Assembly (NCBI GenBank): GCA_000507305.1
Contig: DF240027.1
Span: 56,396-120,395 of the forward strand
Length of the DNA: 64,000 nt
DNA from: Breviolum minutum Mf 1.05b.01
Lineage: Eukaryota; Sar; Dinophyceae; Suessiales; Symbiodiniaceae
Direction of reading: 5' to 3'
In this document: in pieces, positions 14,301 through 24,581 of the stretch
How positions within the stretch are numbered: position 1 is the first letter of the stretch
Layout: every line of letters begins with the position of its first letter
Position numbers and translations under genes: made by a program
Notes under the pieces: generated by a model
The model's database searches: none
Told to the model about the DNA's origin: nothing
What the model saw: the letters and a program-made list of their open reading frames with translations, nothing else

Positions 14301-16124
14301 AGGGATTGATTCTGCAGGGTCTGTCAACTAAGTTTTGTGATAATCGAAAGCTTAGACCATTTGAGGGATTGATTCTGCAGGGTCTGTCAACTAAGTTTTG
14401 TGATAATCGAAAGCTTAGACCATTTGAGGGATTGATTCTGCAGGGTCTGTCAACTAAGTTTTGTGATAATCGAAAGCTTAGACCATTTGAGGGATTGATT
14501 CTGCAGGGTCTGTCAACTAAGTTTTGTGATAATCGAAAGCTTAGACCATTTGAGGGATTGATTCTGCAGGGTCTGTCAACTAAGTTTTGTGATAATCGAA
14601 AGCTTAGACCATTTGAGGGATTGATTCTGCAGGGTCTGTCAACTAAGTTTTGTGATAATCGAAAGCTTAGACCATTTGAGGGATTGATTCTGCAGGGTCT
14701 GTCAACTAAGTTTTGTGATAATCGAAAGCTTAGACCATTTGAGGGATTGATTCTGCAGGGGGGTCCGTCATTGTTGAGTGCATCGAAGGTAATCATGATT
14801 CGCTAGGCTTCATGATGGACGAAACGACTGTTTTTTATTTGAAAAAAGCCTTGAGACAAACCTACAATAACCTTCTACTATGCAACACAAATTGTGGGTA
14901 GCAGCCTGAGTAGACAGACCATCGCTAACACCTCAAGGAATACTTTTCTGATGATTCCATATCGGTATATTTCTACACTAAGTATGGTGAGATGAAGGAT
15001 GAAAGGAACATCAATACCAGGAGCCATTGCGATTCCACTGATACATTTTCCCAGTCAAGTGGGTGTCCCAAGGAAGCTCGCCGAACATGTCCCGTTCCTG
15101 CCATAGGATCAATTCAGCGCAGATGATGAGTTGGGACATGCCGTACCTCGGTTTTTTATATAAGGGGATGGTAAAGCTATTGAGAAGATATGAGAGGATA
15201 GGACAACAACCAACATCAGGATCATTTTAAAACGTCTCTAATGAAAAAGATTGAATCTTTATGTTTCCAGCATTTTCTTCAGATTCTACACCCCTTAAGC
15301 CATGGAAGTTGAAAAAAAGCTCCGGTAAAAGGGGATTTGCTTTTGGAAGAACTTATCGGTTTTCGGAGTCCGGCCGTTAAAAATTTGGTGAGATTGTTAT
15401 TTGCTCGTTTCTAACCTTTTTCCGCAAAAGACACACACACACACATTGTCAAAAGGCCCACCCGTTCTGTGGACCAAAAAACTTATGTCACACCACAAGA
15501 TCCAGTGTGTGAGATCGTGACTCGATCCCAGCTTGGATGAAATTTCAACCCGGTGGGGGAGGGGGAGATTGAACGACGAACCGATGAACCGTCGGTTGAG
15601 GTGTTGAAGAGTGGGGAGTTTCATGACTGCGGATTTTTTGGAGAGTTGCGGCTGCAGAACTGCGAGGAAGAATCGTATATCAAGGTGGGTCTGATTTCTT
15701 GATGGGAATGCAATTTATCGTGGGACCAGTGGAAGAGAACTAGATCTTGGTTTCAAAAAAAACATGTGGAACACAAAAAAATGTTTCTTTCAAAATAAAT
15801 TCACAACTACTTGGGGAGATGAAGCAATTTGAGTGATAGATTTGGATTGAACTTGTGGCCGCCACAAGCGAGAGAGTTTTCAGTTCAGTTGTGTTCTTAA
15901 AAGCTGAACAAAGATTAAACTTGTGGGAACTAACAAATCCTTTTCACAAGGTCTGTTTGAAGATGATTTTCCTTTTCCCAAGGTGGGATATGTTATTTCC
16001 CTGGAGGGTAAACATTTGTCTTGAAGGAAGATCAGTTGTTGGAAGTAGACTCCAGGTAGACAGAAGTGACGGACGAGTCATTGAGCTGGAGACTGAAATC
16101 TTCCAACACCTTTTGACAGAGGGG
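7630..16124 (+). CDS. Multi-C2-domain protein gene (partial, multi-exon)
   Basis: Inferred exons: 7630-7753, 9231-9320, 10255-10323, 12143-12260, about 12334-12409, 13317-13369, about 15601-15684 and 16056-16124. C2 domains bind calcium and phospholipid at membranes. The second C2 unit reads CEVVGKPQS...FRTKTVDKTL in one exon, then GYEKGDNLIFTIYDEDS, with the Asp-rich YDED loop expected of a calcium-binding C2, then GFFGELRLQNCEEESYIK. The first exon carries the matching end of an earlier C2 unit (YPYGFAGELLLDP). The first three exons join in phase 0 without stops. The piece carrying the N-terminal beta strand of the second C2 was not found, so at least one small exon is missing. Start and stop codons are not identified. 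The family call is by recognition of the C2 pattern; the physiological role is unknown. Confidence 0.65.
8326..8398. repeat. (TATC)n microsatellite
   Basis: About 18 TATC units with a few TACC variants. The poly(Ile-Tyr-Leu-Ser) frame across it is an artefact. Confidence 0.95.
9231..9320 (+). CDS. C2 gene, exon
   Basis: Starts after TTTTTTTTCGCTTGTAG and ends GAG before GTGTGG. It is exactly 30 codons, phase 0 on both sides, reading GSELLWWAGKTG...KPILEVLISDSE. It joins in frame to the exons on either side. Confidence 0.65.
10084..10180 (-). mobile_element. Palindromic MITE-like element, CTGAAAA-arm family
   Basis: The left arm CCCTGAAAATTAACCTGGAA mirrors the right arm CCCATGTTAATTTTCCAGGG. 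The loop (ATCATCTTCCAAACCTCC) is reverse sense. It lies in the intron directly upstream of the exon at 10255. Confidence 0.75.
10255..10323 (+). CDS. C2 gene, exon
   Basis: Bounded by CTGGCAG and CAG/GTAAGA. It is 23 codons, phase 0 on both sides, reading GKYPKMMLSDNKLEVRVHEI then WNQ. The splice sites are consensus and the composition is coding-like. Confidence 0.7.
10660..10870. other. Short hairpin-rich GC island
   Basis: Contains a perfect palindrome CCTGTTGACAACAGG (about 10705) and an inverted pair CGTGGG...CCCACG (about 10757-10780). A minus-strand frame of 74 codons is open but matches nothing recognised. Possibly a decayed repeat. Confidence 0.3.
11484..11580 (+). mobile_element. 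Palindromic MITE-like element, CCAGGGAACTAACATATCCC family (diverged)
   Basis: The left arm CCCCTCCTGGGAACGATCAC pairs imperfectly with GGGATATGTTAGTTCCTTAA. The loop TTTTGAAGATGATTTCCCTT is forward. Confidence 0.65.
12143..12260 (+). CDS. C2 gene, inter-domain exon with a possible GA donor
   Basis: Starts after CTATAG in phase 0 from the previous exon, reading FVEAYNGANWKLDSTLPKDM then LPMTQKEVKVEPFSFGTKT. An in-frame TGA follows immediately, so the exon most simply ends ACT T before GAAGGT, a GA-type donor. The alternative is a frameshifted or decayed exon. Confidence 0.5.
12334..12409 (+). CDS. C2 gene, exon with the C2 CEVVGKPQS motif
   Basis: The frame reads CEVVGKPQSGRFRTKTVDKT then LFPFL before GTCTTT. 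The phrase C-E-x-x-GK-x-x-S...F-x-TK...TL-x-P matches the C2 strand before the usual P-V-W-N. The exact 5' edge is uncertain because the frame stays open upstream to about 12297. Confidence 0.55.
12740..12845. repeat. TA-rich palindromic tract
   Basis: Alternating TATATA/TACATA sequence inside the C2 gene intron. Confidence 0.8.
13317..13369 (+). CDS. C2 gene, exon with calcium-loop motif YDEDS
   Basis: Follows CGAAACAG. It reads GYEKGDNLIFTIYDEDS, the G-Y-x-x-GD-x-L-x-F-x-V-Y-DED pattern of C2 domains. The frame after TCC meets GATCTG, so a GA donor at 13370 is the simplest end; the frame otherwise runs to a stop at about 13410. The 63-bp repeat array begins about 75 bases downstream. Confidence 0.6.
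13444..14760. repeat. 63-bp minisatellite, 21 near-identical copies
   Basis: The unit starts AACTAAGTTTTGTGATAATC and continues through AAGCTT and CTGCAG to CAGGGTCTGTC. Starts occur every 63 bases from 13444 to 14704, which is 20 intervals and 21 copies (20.9 units). I see no internal base change; only the first and last edges differ (CCC for GTC, GGGGTCC for TCTGTC). Because 63 is divisible by three, long frames are open on both strands (about 440 and 480 codons). These are artefacts of periodicity. It sits in an intron of the C2 gene. Confidence 0.97.
14761..15590. other. Intron of the C2 gene, no exon recognised
   Basis: Between the minisatellite and the exon at about 15601. Contains an (AC)n run at about 15429. 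No convincing exon. Confidence 0.4.
15601..15684 (+). CDS. C2 gene, exon (C-terminal part of the second C2 unit)
   Basis: Reads VLKSGEFHDCGFFGELRLQN then CEEESYIK, ending AAG before GTGGGT in phase 0. The GF-x-GEL-x-L pattern parallels the first exon of the gene (GFAGELLL), which supports tandem C2 units. The 5' edge may be further upstream, since the frame is open there. Confidence 0.6.
15921..16009 (+). mobile_element. Palindromic MITE-like element, CCAGGGAACTAACATATCCC family
   Basis: The left arm is degraded (TTGTGGGAACTAACAAATCC); the right arm is intact (GGGATATGTTATTTCCCTGG then AGGGTA). The loop TTTGAAGATGATTTTCCTTT is forward. It ends 46 bases before the next exon candidate. Confidence 0.7.
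16056..16124 (+). CDS. Candidate next exon of the C2 gene
   Basis: After AGACTCCAG, phase 0: VDRSDGRVIELETEIFQHLL then TEG before GTTTTC. The phase agrees with the preceding exon. Homology is not clear. Confidence 0.4.
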
Positions 16125-16309
16125 GTTTTCCTGTGAAACATTTTATTTTTGGGAGGATATCTGCAAGGAGTTACCTTGCGCAGATTGCTTGGGGAAGAAG
16201 ATGTTTTTTTTTCAAGGTTTTTTTTGGATGTCCAAGGTTGGTGTGGCATCTCCCAATGAAAAAGACCTGTTGCCAAAAATTCATGTTTCAAGATCCACCA
16301 GCCACGATC

Positions 16310-16440
16310 TGAAAAAGGTACAAGTCTCCAATTTCGAAGGTGTCTTCGCGGATGGAGTGGGGTCAACTCAGCGCCTTGAGGGGGGATTTGGTGTGTTTGC
16401 CTCGGGTTTTGACGATTGGGCGAAAAGCTTGGGGCAAAAT
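16310..16440 (+). CDS. Possible exon, unknown
   Basis: An open coding-like frame around KKVQVSNFEGVFADGVGSTQ and EGGFGVFASGFDDW. The splice edges are not determined and no family is recognised. Confidence 0.25.
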
Positions 16441-16562
16441 CCTGGAGGAGCTCTTGGGTTTTTTTTCATTGGTTTAGTTGTTCCTTTGCAAGTATTTTTA
16501 GTGAAAGTTTAAACCTGTAAAGATTTTTTTCTAGCAGGGGGACATAGGATGGTCCACTGAAT

Positions 16563-16583
16563 AGAGAGAGAGAGAGAGAGAGA
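16563..16583. repeat. (AG)n microsatellite
   Basis: About ten AG units. Confidence 0.9.
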
Positions 16584-16800
16584 TTGACAGAACAGCAAAG
16601 CCTTGGAATCAAACTGAGAAAACATGTTGTGCTGCGTTTTGTTGATGTTATGGATGTTCCTGATGTTCCCCTCATGAGGGCCCCGTTCCATGTTACCACT
16701 ATGGCGACTTCTTGGTTCACCACTGAATGACTGAGGTTCAGGAAGAAAAGGAGGCACTGTTGTTCGAGCAATTTGTCTTCTTTTTGTGTGGGAAGCGCGA

Positions 16801-16864
16801 CTGTATATATATATATATATACACATATATTATTATATATATATATGTATATATATATATTTAT
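16801..16864. repeat. (TA)n-rich tract
   Basis: TATATATA with ACAC and GTAT interruptions. A similar tract lies just after the gap at 17425-17480. Confidence 0.85.
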
Positions 16865-16940
16865 AAACCTTTTGAAAGTTGGAAGAGATATTTGTCCTTT
16901 TTAAAGTTGGAAGAGATATTTGTTGAGTTGTAACAATAGG

Positions 16941-17054
16941 CAAATGGTGGATTTATTGCTGGATGCTTATTGCCAGGCCATCGTGGCTCCAAGCAAGCTA
17001 CAAATCTTGCGAAACGGTCGGGGATGCCTGGCCGGCCCCGCGGGGTATCACCAG
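16941..17054 (+). CDS. Candidate exon interrupted by a scaffold gap
   Basis: After AACAATAG: QMVDLLLDAYCQAIVAPSKL then QILRNGRGCLAGPAGYHQ, running into the N block. The sequence after the gap (17351 on) repeats the last 17 bases and continues GCTTCACATTTGTAAGG. If the gap is false, the exon ends within 20 bases of it. Family unknown. Confidence 0.35.
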
Positions 17055-17350
17055 NNNNNNNNNNNNNNNNNNNNNNNNNNNNNNNNNNNNNNNNNNNNNN
17101 NNNNNNNNNNNNNNNNNNNNNNNNNNNNNNNNNNNNNNNNNNNNNNNNNNNNNNNNNNNNNNNNNNNNNNNNNNNNNNNNNNNNNNNNNNNNNNNNNNNN
17201 NNNNNNNNNNNNNNNNNNNNNNNNNNNNNNNNNNNNNNNNNNNNNNNNNNNNNNNNNNNNNNNNNNNNNNNNNNNNNNNNNNNNNNNNNNNNNNNNNNNN
17301 NNNNNNNNNNNNNNNNNNNNNNNNNNNNNNNNNNNNNNNNNNNNNNNNNN
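17055..17350. other. Assembly gap (296 N) flanked by an identical 17-mer
   Basis: CCGCGGGGTATCACCAG occurs immediately before (17038-17054) and immediately after (17351-17367) the N run. This suggests the two contigs actually overlap and the gap is spurious or mis-sized. Confidence 0.85.
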
Positions 17351-17479
17351 CCGCGGGGTATCACCAGGCTTCACATTTGTAAGGTAACATTTACTCGCCA
17401 CTGGCATCCTAATCCTTTGTCAAATATATATATATATATACATATATATACACACAAAAAATATACATATATATATATG

Positions 17480-18860
17480 GCATATAGAGTTTATGGTAAT
17501 TACCTTGTCTTCCAGGTTGATACACAACCGAGGTTTTGGTCGTTGTGAGACGATTCATGGTGAGGTTTTTGGGTTGTCCACCGAGGCCTTGGCATGATCG
17601 CTTCCTGGATTTGTGGCAGTAAGAAGAAGTGAGTCAGCTCGCTTGCTGGCGAACCAAAATGGGTGACTCATGGAATATTTTCCATGGTCACTGCTACGTG
17701 AATGTCTCATTTTCACCTTACGTGGGCAGTTGAGAAAAACATCTGGATTTTTTTTTTTGAAAATTGGATGAAAGATCTCACAGCATATGTCATAACAACT
17801 TCATAAGCACTTCACAATTCATCGGCACAGATCTTCTTCGGGTAGTAAAAAGAATGCCCCCCGAAGAAGTTGGGGTTCTCTCAACTGTCTGCCGTGAGCC
17901 GGTCGTTTTGCCTCGAAAAAAACGAGGCCTGCTGAAGCAAAGGCTATAAGTCACGGGATGTCAACCTAGACTCTAGGGATTTGAGTCGATTTCCAAAATG
18001 ACTTATTGGATTGTGAAAGTTTGTAACCAGATTCACCCAGATTTATAGTAATTGAAAATGCTTGATGTCATAGGACTCATGAAATTCCCCCCTTTTTTTT
18101 TTCAACCTCTGGCCCTTTGGAGATTGAAAAGTTCATAATCCCTGACTCCTTGGCAGCCAAGGGGCGTTTTTGGTCCTCAAATATCACCTACCTCCTTTGA
18201 CGCTTTTATATAGTAATTGGTAATGGTGTTCACCCCCAAAGCTTTGCTGTAAATACCCGAGCCATGAAGGAGTTGTTTTAAAGATGGTGTGTTAGATATC
18301 CGGGTGTTTTTAGTGTTTGGCATCTTGTTGTAGGGGTTGTGTAGCATAGCTCGCATGTATTGACGGGCATTTGCAGATTTGCCCTGTTTCTTTTCGGGTA
18401 TTCGTTTAGCAGTTGACTCAAAACGGTACACGAAAGGTGATGGCTTCCTATTTATCAAAAAGGACAGATCATGTTGGAGTTTTCTATGCACTTTTGAATC
18501 ATCTCTTCAAAAACTCACATACTTTTTACCCATAGAAAATAGATTAGATGAGGACATCCTTCCGAGCCTTTGCTTGCCCATGGGCCCCATGTAACAGGAA
18601 GTTCTTGGACGCTTTGCAAATATGTGGTTTGGCTCGTTCCTGATTTGACAACATAACAACTTTCAGGTTGGAAGGAAACATATGAGGCCAGCATGCTATA
18701 TTTTTTTTGGGTTGTTGGAGTATATGGCGCTCTAAAGACAATGTCTGACATATCTTTATCAAGGAACAAGTACTCTCATATCTACTAACCAATATATAGG
18801 TTGATGTATATATTCTTTCCACATTGGAAGCGATGGTTGGAGACCCCAAATTTTGACAGC
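17480..18860. other. No confidently recognised gene
   Basis: A 61-codon + frame at 17764-17949 is open but unlike any known family. The remainder is AT-rich spacer. Confidence 0.35.
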
Positions 18861-18862
18861 CA

Positions 18863-18982
18863 ATGAAAGGATCAAGTGAAGAGGAGTCAATCTTCCTTAT
18901 TCCTTTCGACGGTCCACAAGCTTGGAGCTTTGACAATGACCATCTCGTGGTTAGGGAAACTCGCATTGCCAGGAGTTTCAAA
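18863..18982 (+). CDS. Candidate exon, unknown
   Basis: Coding-like frame KGSSEEESIFLIPFDGPQAW then SFDNDHLVVRETRIARSFKS. It has acidic, coding-like composition. The splice edges and the family are not recognised. Confidence 0.35.
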
Positions 18983-20188
18983 TCTGGCAAGATATTGAAG
19001 ATGATGTGATGTCAGGTGGTTTTTGGCCTCCTTATGCTTTAGATTAGTCCTAGTTGTTCTTTTCTTTAGCTTTCTCTTTCAATGCTACGGTATGTTATAT
19101 GTAAACATACGTATACAATGTCAATGTTCACATTGTTATATATATATATATATACATCTATATATAATACCAAAACATGTATATATATATTTTCATATTA
19201 TATACACATGTTTATGTAGATGTACACATATAAATATACCGTATATCAATATTTTCGCAACATATCAAACAAGGAAATTAAGCAAGGGGTCCAAATGGCA
19301 GGAAAGGTCCCATCCGGCCATTCAAGCGACGTTCATCGGCTTGACCCATTGATTTGACGTTTCATTCCACCAAAAAAACAGCGACAATTTGGTGTGGAAC
19401 CAACCTTCGCTGAGCGAAAAATGGGGATGCCAACAGAAAGTCGGACATTGGGCATCAGGTGTTGTGTAGATCTTTGCGGGGAACTGGGCTGCTAAAGTGA
19501 TTTGCTTTTTGGTCAGGGTGATCCTAATAATCCACTGGGATTTTTGGCATGGCCATTTTAGACTTGTGGATCTCCTATTAAAAACCCTTATATAAACACC
19601 TGCATTTTCCACCTGGGAATCCTGGGAGATCGGAGATCAGCCTTTTGATTTTTGGATTTTTGAGTTGGAACTCATGATCCACGATGTCATATAGCAACAA
19701 AACACCGAAAACAGGAAGGTTTGGTTCAGATGATTTTCCTATTGCTTAGTCGTGGTCCTGAAATGTAAGAAGAAAGGACGAGGCTGAACTTCAGAGCTTT
19801 AACTCATGACAACTTTATTTTATTACTTTTTTTTTCCGCACATTTCATATCCTCCAAGTGATGCTGTACCATGTCAAATGCAGCATCTTGCACCTTGTCA
19901 CCTTAGATATTGGGAGCTTGGGAAACACCTTCCAGCAATGCCTCTTTACAGAATGGTCTAACCTTGAGAGTGACTTGCCGCTTATACACCCGGAAAGCTA
20001 TGATATCCCTAAAGGAAGCTCTTCGAGTGCCCCATTTTCAGCATGTTCGTTGGGTGGTTTACCCCGAGGATTGATGACATCCCCCTTCAAGGCCACAAAA
20101 GGCTAGATAAACATGAAACACCTTCAATTTTCTAGTTGGCAAAAGGGAATTCCTTTCCAATCCATGTTCTACATGAAGTTGTTGGAGT

Positions 20189-20295
20189 GTACACCCTGGA
20201 AGGTTCATATGGAACCTACAAATCACCCATTTGGAAAGGAAAATGATCTGAACCAAACCTCCATGATTATGTTCCATGTTAATCTTCAGGGGTGT
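20189..20295 (-). mobile_element. Palindromic MITE-like element starting with GTACACC
   Basis: The left arm GTACACCCTGGAAGGTTCAT is mirrored by ATGTTAATCTTCAGGGGTGT. It begins with GT and carries CTTCAG at its right end, so it has the form of a self-spliceable insert, although the flanking frame was not verified. The loop (AATGATCTGAACCAAACCTC) is reverse sense. Confidence 0.65.
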
Positions 20296-20815
20296 AGTCA
20301 GTTTCTGTTAAATGACATTGGTTCTCAAGGCGAGAATTGCACATAGCTTTATGGCCTGCCAGGCCAACTGGTTCAAGATCACCATTGGGGTATGGAAACT
20401 CAAACCATGAAGACTGGAGGCACAAATGCCAAATGCTATCCGCAAATACATAACTACTCAATTTACCTCAATTTACTAGGAAAGCTTCTGAAAAAGGTAT
20501 TCGCAGCCTGTTGAAACTAAGGTCTGAGCAGGTTGTCATTTTTCTCATACTTTGATGACGTTTCTCTGCTTTTTTTTTTTGAGAATTTGGGGGTATCATT
20601 GACATAGGCATTGGGTCTGTTGAGGTGTGCCAGGTTTGAAATTGTCAATCCCACCCCAAAAAAGGGTCCGTGTTTTGAAATGGTCACAGGGGATTTATGT
20701 GGTTCACTCCAATTCTTGAGGAAACCCACTGTGACATATCTATACCCCCATGAAAGTTCGTTAGACTTCACGTCCGCCAAGTAAGCTTTGACTTTTTAAT
20801 ATCATATATATATAT

Positions 20816-20918
20816 GGGTGTTTCTGAAAATAATTGGTACCCCCCCAAACATCCATTTTAATATGGTTTTCCATTACAATCCATCCATTTTGGGGTACTC
20901 CTATTGTTGGAAACACCC
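20816..20918. mobile_element. Palindromic MITE-like element, GGGTGTTTC family
   Basis: The left arm GGGTGTTTCTGAAAATAATT then GGTACCCC is mirrored by GGGGTAC...GTTGGAAACACCC. It is flanked by TATATA on both sides. A second copy is at 54693-54813. Confidence 0.75.
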
Positions 20919-21266
20919 ATATATACACATATGTGGGGTTTTTTCTTTTAACAACAAAACGCATCGAATCTCACCACAATCCACGCTGCACCGAGGCGGT
21001 GATTTTCCTGAACAGCGTGTGGCTGTTGGCGCAAGCAGCGGGGAAAGCCTGAGGGAGGAAGGTGTGTTTTGGGTGGTGTGCGTGTTTTTTTTGTTCCATG
21101 GGCAAGATGAAGCTGTTATTATATACATATATCTTTATAGATGAAAAAAGATGGTATATCTGTACTAATATGATGTTTCGGGATTGAGATGCATTTATAT
21201 ACAGATATACACAGATATATCATGTTGCGCTAGGATATCATGTGACTAATGATATGATTTCACTAG

Positions 21267-21385
21267 TGGATAAATATGCAAACGATATTGCAAGGAATCA
21301 CTGCAACTTCACCGAGGCCTTACCGTGGCTTCGTGCTGGATCCTTTGTTATGGATACGGCTGCGGATGCCCAGCAGTTTCCCTGG
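21267..21385 (+). CDS. Candidate exon upstream of an S2-like exon
   Basis: Follows TTTCACTAG. It reads DKYANDIARNHCNFTEALPW then LRAGSFVMDTAADAQQFPW before GTGATC, phase 0. It joins in phase to the exon at 21545. No family recognised by itself. Confidence 0.4.
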
Positions 21386-21544
21386 GTGATCAGTTACATC
21401 TTACATGTTACAATCACCCTGAAGAATAGAACAGATTTTCGTTCTCTTTTTTTTTCCCTCTGTGAAAGCATATTTTGAGGCAAACATGTTACTTCTTCAT
21501 GGGACACAAAGCTATTTACATCTCCAAATGCCAGCACTGCCCAG

Positions 21545-21582
21545 GCCTTTCTGGCTGTCTATGTCGTCGAGACGATTTTAAG
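21545..21582 (+). CDS. Candidate exon, S2-like membrane segment
   Basis: Follows CACTGCCCAG: AFLAVYVVETILR before GTCCGT. The pattern (hydrophobic, then E-T-x-L-R) resembles the end of S2 in voltage-gated channels. It could be an earlier channel domain or a different gene. Confidence 0.35.
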
Positions 21583-22696
21583 GTCCGTTGTTGTTTGAGG
21601 GATTTTCCATGGGATTGTCTGACATGCAGATGTACTGCAGCAGTGCACATTGTGACAAGAATTTAAGTTGTGGAACCTCAGTATCAGCATCAAAGCCACT
21701 GTAGCCACAGTAGGCCATAAAGCTTCACATACAAACATGTGCTTCACATACAGACATGTGCACTTGGTATTTCTTCATTAGGACTGCAGTTCTTGTGTTT
21801 TTTTTTGCGTTGCTTCATGGTAAATCGTTCAGGGGAAGGATTTTTCCTTCACACATGTGAAAAGGCATATCCATCCCTCGGGGTCACCATTTTTGTGAAA
21901 AACCAGGATTGGCCATTGGAGGTTGCAGGTGCCAAACTTGGGGGTGGAGATAGGAATGAGTGAGTAGCAGTAGTTTTAATCACCAAACAATGATTAAAAG
22001 AAGAAAGTGACACACCACCAGCCGTATCTTTTCCATGGTGAAACGAAAATTTAGGGATGGTTCAAGGGACGAAGGGTGAATCAACGGAGCAATGACGATG
22101 AGGTGTTTGAGTTGATAATGAGCCACAATCCATAAGCCCCATCGGCCCAAAAACACCTTTGCTTCAGACACGGCCCCCCAAAACAAAGCACTGATGCTGG
22201 CAGTTCTTCTCACATCCAGAAGAAGCTGGATGGAATTGGTCGGAGACCCAACCACTGAAGCTACGAGTTCTTCAGCACATGGAATCCACTTAGATGGATC
22301 CCAATTTGTCCCAGCTCCTCGCTACCAAGGTTTGATCTTATCATCGTGCTCTCCGGTGTGTTGGAAGAGATGGACTTTTGGCGAAAACGATGCAGTAAAC
22401 AACATCCATGGGGGGAAGAGAAGGGTAAAGGGCAAACGTGTCTAAGTCTAAGACATAACATCCCATCCACAAGCCCAACAAAACTCCAGGGATATTTTTT
22501 CAACCTGACGCTATTAGTGACCCCTGACATGACCCAAACGACATGAAGTTTATGAAGATTCATATGCCCAAGACAACAATATGAAGGCAGGTGTACTTTC
22601 TCTCCATCAAAGACACTGTGGATTTTGAAAGGAATCAAAACCAATCCCGTTTGTACGAAATTCATCTTCTACCTCCCATTTTGATTGTTTTGGGGA

Positions 22697-22807
22697 TACA
22701 CCCTCGAAAACTAACATGGATGCCCAAAATTATGGTTTGGAACAAGGTGTCTCCTTTTGAAAAAAGTTGGCCATTTTTGGGTATCTATGTTAAGTTTCTG
22801 TGGTGTA
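22697..22807 (+). mobile_element. Palindromic MITE-like element, GTACACC family (diverged)
   Basis: The left arm TACACCCTCGAAAACTAACA is mirrored by ATGTTAAGTTTCTGTGGTGT. The loop is degraded (AAGGTGTCTCCTTTT). Confidence 0.65.
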
Positions 22808-24293
22808 AGGTAATTCTATTAGAGTTAAAAAGGTCAAGTCCTATCACCTTAAAGATTGCATGCTTAAGCCTGCTAGTAAACTTTAAACAGCTGCCAAGAT
22901 TTTTTTCAAAGGTTGAATCTGGGGAGATGATTCCTGGGTTCTTTCCGGCCACTTCCGGTGGACTTTTTTGTAAGAGAATCAAGTTGGAGCTTGGGGCCCA
23001 ACTATCATAGGTGGAAATTATCAATTGATGTGCCAAAGATGTTCTTAAAAGGCTAATTTTGCGTTACTTGAGCCCTGGTGTCATCAGAAAATTGCAGCTT
23101 GAGCGTCGGTATCCAACTTTAATATCAGATACCAAACTTGTTGGTGTGGTTTTTTGCACAATACTGGCATGCACTAGATTAATCTTATTGTATTCAGTAT
23201 TCACCATAGCAGAATTGCACTCAGTGAGCATCTATGGGGATGGTCAATTGCAGGTAGCAGATAGTTCACAACATGTATATTGTATATAGAGGTAATTATG
23301 GCTCCAGTTTCAAGTGTCTGTGATCATCCATTCATCCATGGTTCCTATGCAAAAGAAAACCAAACGATTTTTGGTTAGGTCATGGCATTGTTTTTTTTCC
23401 CAAAGATTTCAGGGGAAGCATGAAAAATAATGTCAGACCTCGTTACTCATACGTACAAAAGCAACTCTGCTGAGCCGGGTTTTCCCCCAATCCTTTCAGG
23501 AAACCATCGAGCATCGTGAGAAGGGAGGTCATGCAGGCTGTCACAAACCGCATCACAACCACACTACTCGTTTTAATGGTTAGCGATGTCACCTCAAATG
23601 TTGGTTTTTATGTTGGAGAAGACGCCCCCTTTTTTAGAAAGTAATTTTGGAGGTGAGTCTAGGGTTAGAGAAGAATACAGTCTGATTTTACCAAATTTCA
23701 AGTTATATAGGATGTTTCTTACATCCCTAGATTCTTTTGACCAAGGTTCACAGTGTAGTTTCCCAAGTTCTCATGCTTGGCATTGATGTTCACCCTTGTA
23801 TGGTTCCAACATTGGTCTACATTCTAGCACTAAGATGAATGGAGAATAAGCAGTAGTGAACCCTCTTTGTTAAAGGTTTGTTGTACAGTTCACGGATGCA
23901 TTTCTCCACAAAAATACAGTTGGGAGGGATGACCAATGGATGATCAAGCAAATCGAAATTCATGGGGCATATGATGTTTTATGAACTGCTGCAGGACTTT
24001 GTCCATCAGCAGGCAGAAGGTATGACGAATCCTTTCGGAAGATCAGCAAAAGTCTTCATAAGCCGCCAGGATGCTCCCCTCGGTGCTGACCATGGGATGT
24101 ACCTGAAACTCCCTACATGAAAACTACACATAAAGTTGGGTGATTTTCTTCCGTTGCTTTTAGTTGCAGCTATTTTCAAATTCTCTGTTGGGGGGAGGGA
24201 AGCCTGAGAATGCCATACAAAATAATTCATATATACATATATACATTATCATAGATTATATTAGTCGGCGTTTGCCGGTGAAGGCATTTTCCG

Positions 24294-24539
24294 TTGCTTT
24301 GCTGTTTTCCTTCAAAGGATCAAGGCAGAGGCGGCAGAGCCAAGCTACAGGAGGCAGCCTACATGGCGTGGCCCTCGAGCCACTTGGAAACTTTTCTAGC
24401 AAAAGTCTCTGAGCAGTCCTCGAACATGGGCGGACGTGCTGGCGCCGAGTTCGAGGTTAGCGGAGTTCAGGCTTTTCTGGACAAGATTCCTGAAGTTCTG
24501 CGTCCCTGGTCCCATGGTATTTCAGCTAGGTTGCAGTAG
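24294..24539 (+). pseudogene. Open frame in block A, unknown
   Basis: Coding-like frame KLQEAAYMAWPSSHLETFLA then KVSEQSSNMGGRAGAEFEVS, ending at a stop at 24537-24539. The corresponding part of copy B is not intact. No family recognised. Confidence 0.35.
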
Positions 24540-24581
24540 ATTGAAAGCCTGAAAGCCTGACGATTCCTGCCACCGTGATGT

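Noticed and set aside
13444-14760. CRISPR-like array
   Set aside because: The units are contiguous with no variable spacers; this is a minisatellite in a eukaryotic intron.
13354-14806. Very long open frames on both strands (about 480 and 440 codons)
   Set aside because: They arise from a 63-bp repeat whose length is a multiple of three. Both strands cannot be coding, and flanking C2 exons show this is an intron.
16861-17548. Long frames through the N block
   Set aside because: Ns were read as open codons; there is no sequence there.
19857-20106. 82-codon plus frame
   Set aside because: Open but no family signature, and no join to a neighbouring exon; left out.
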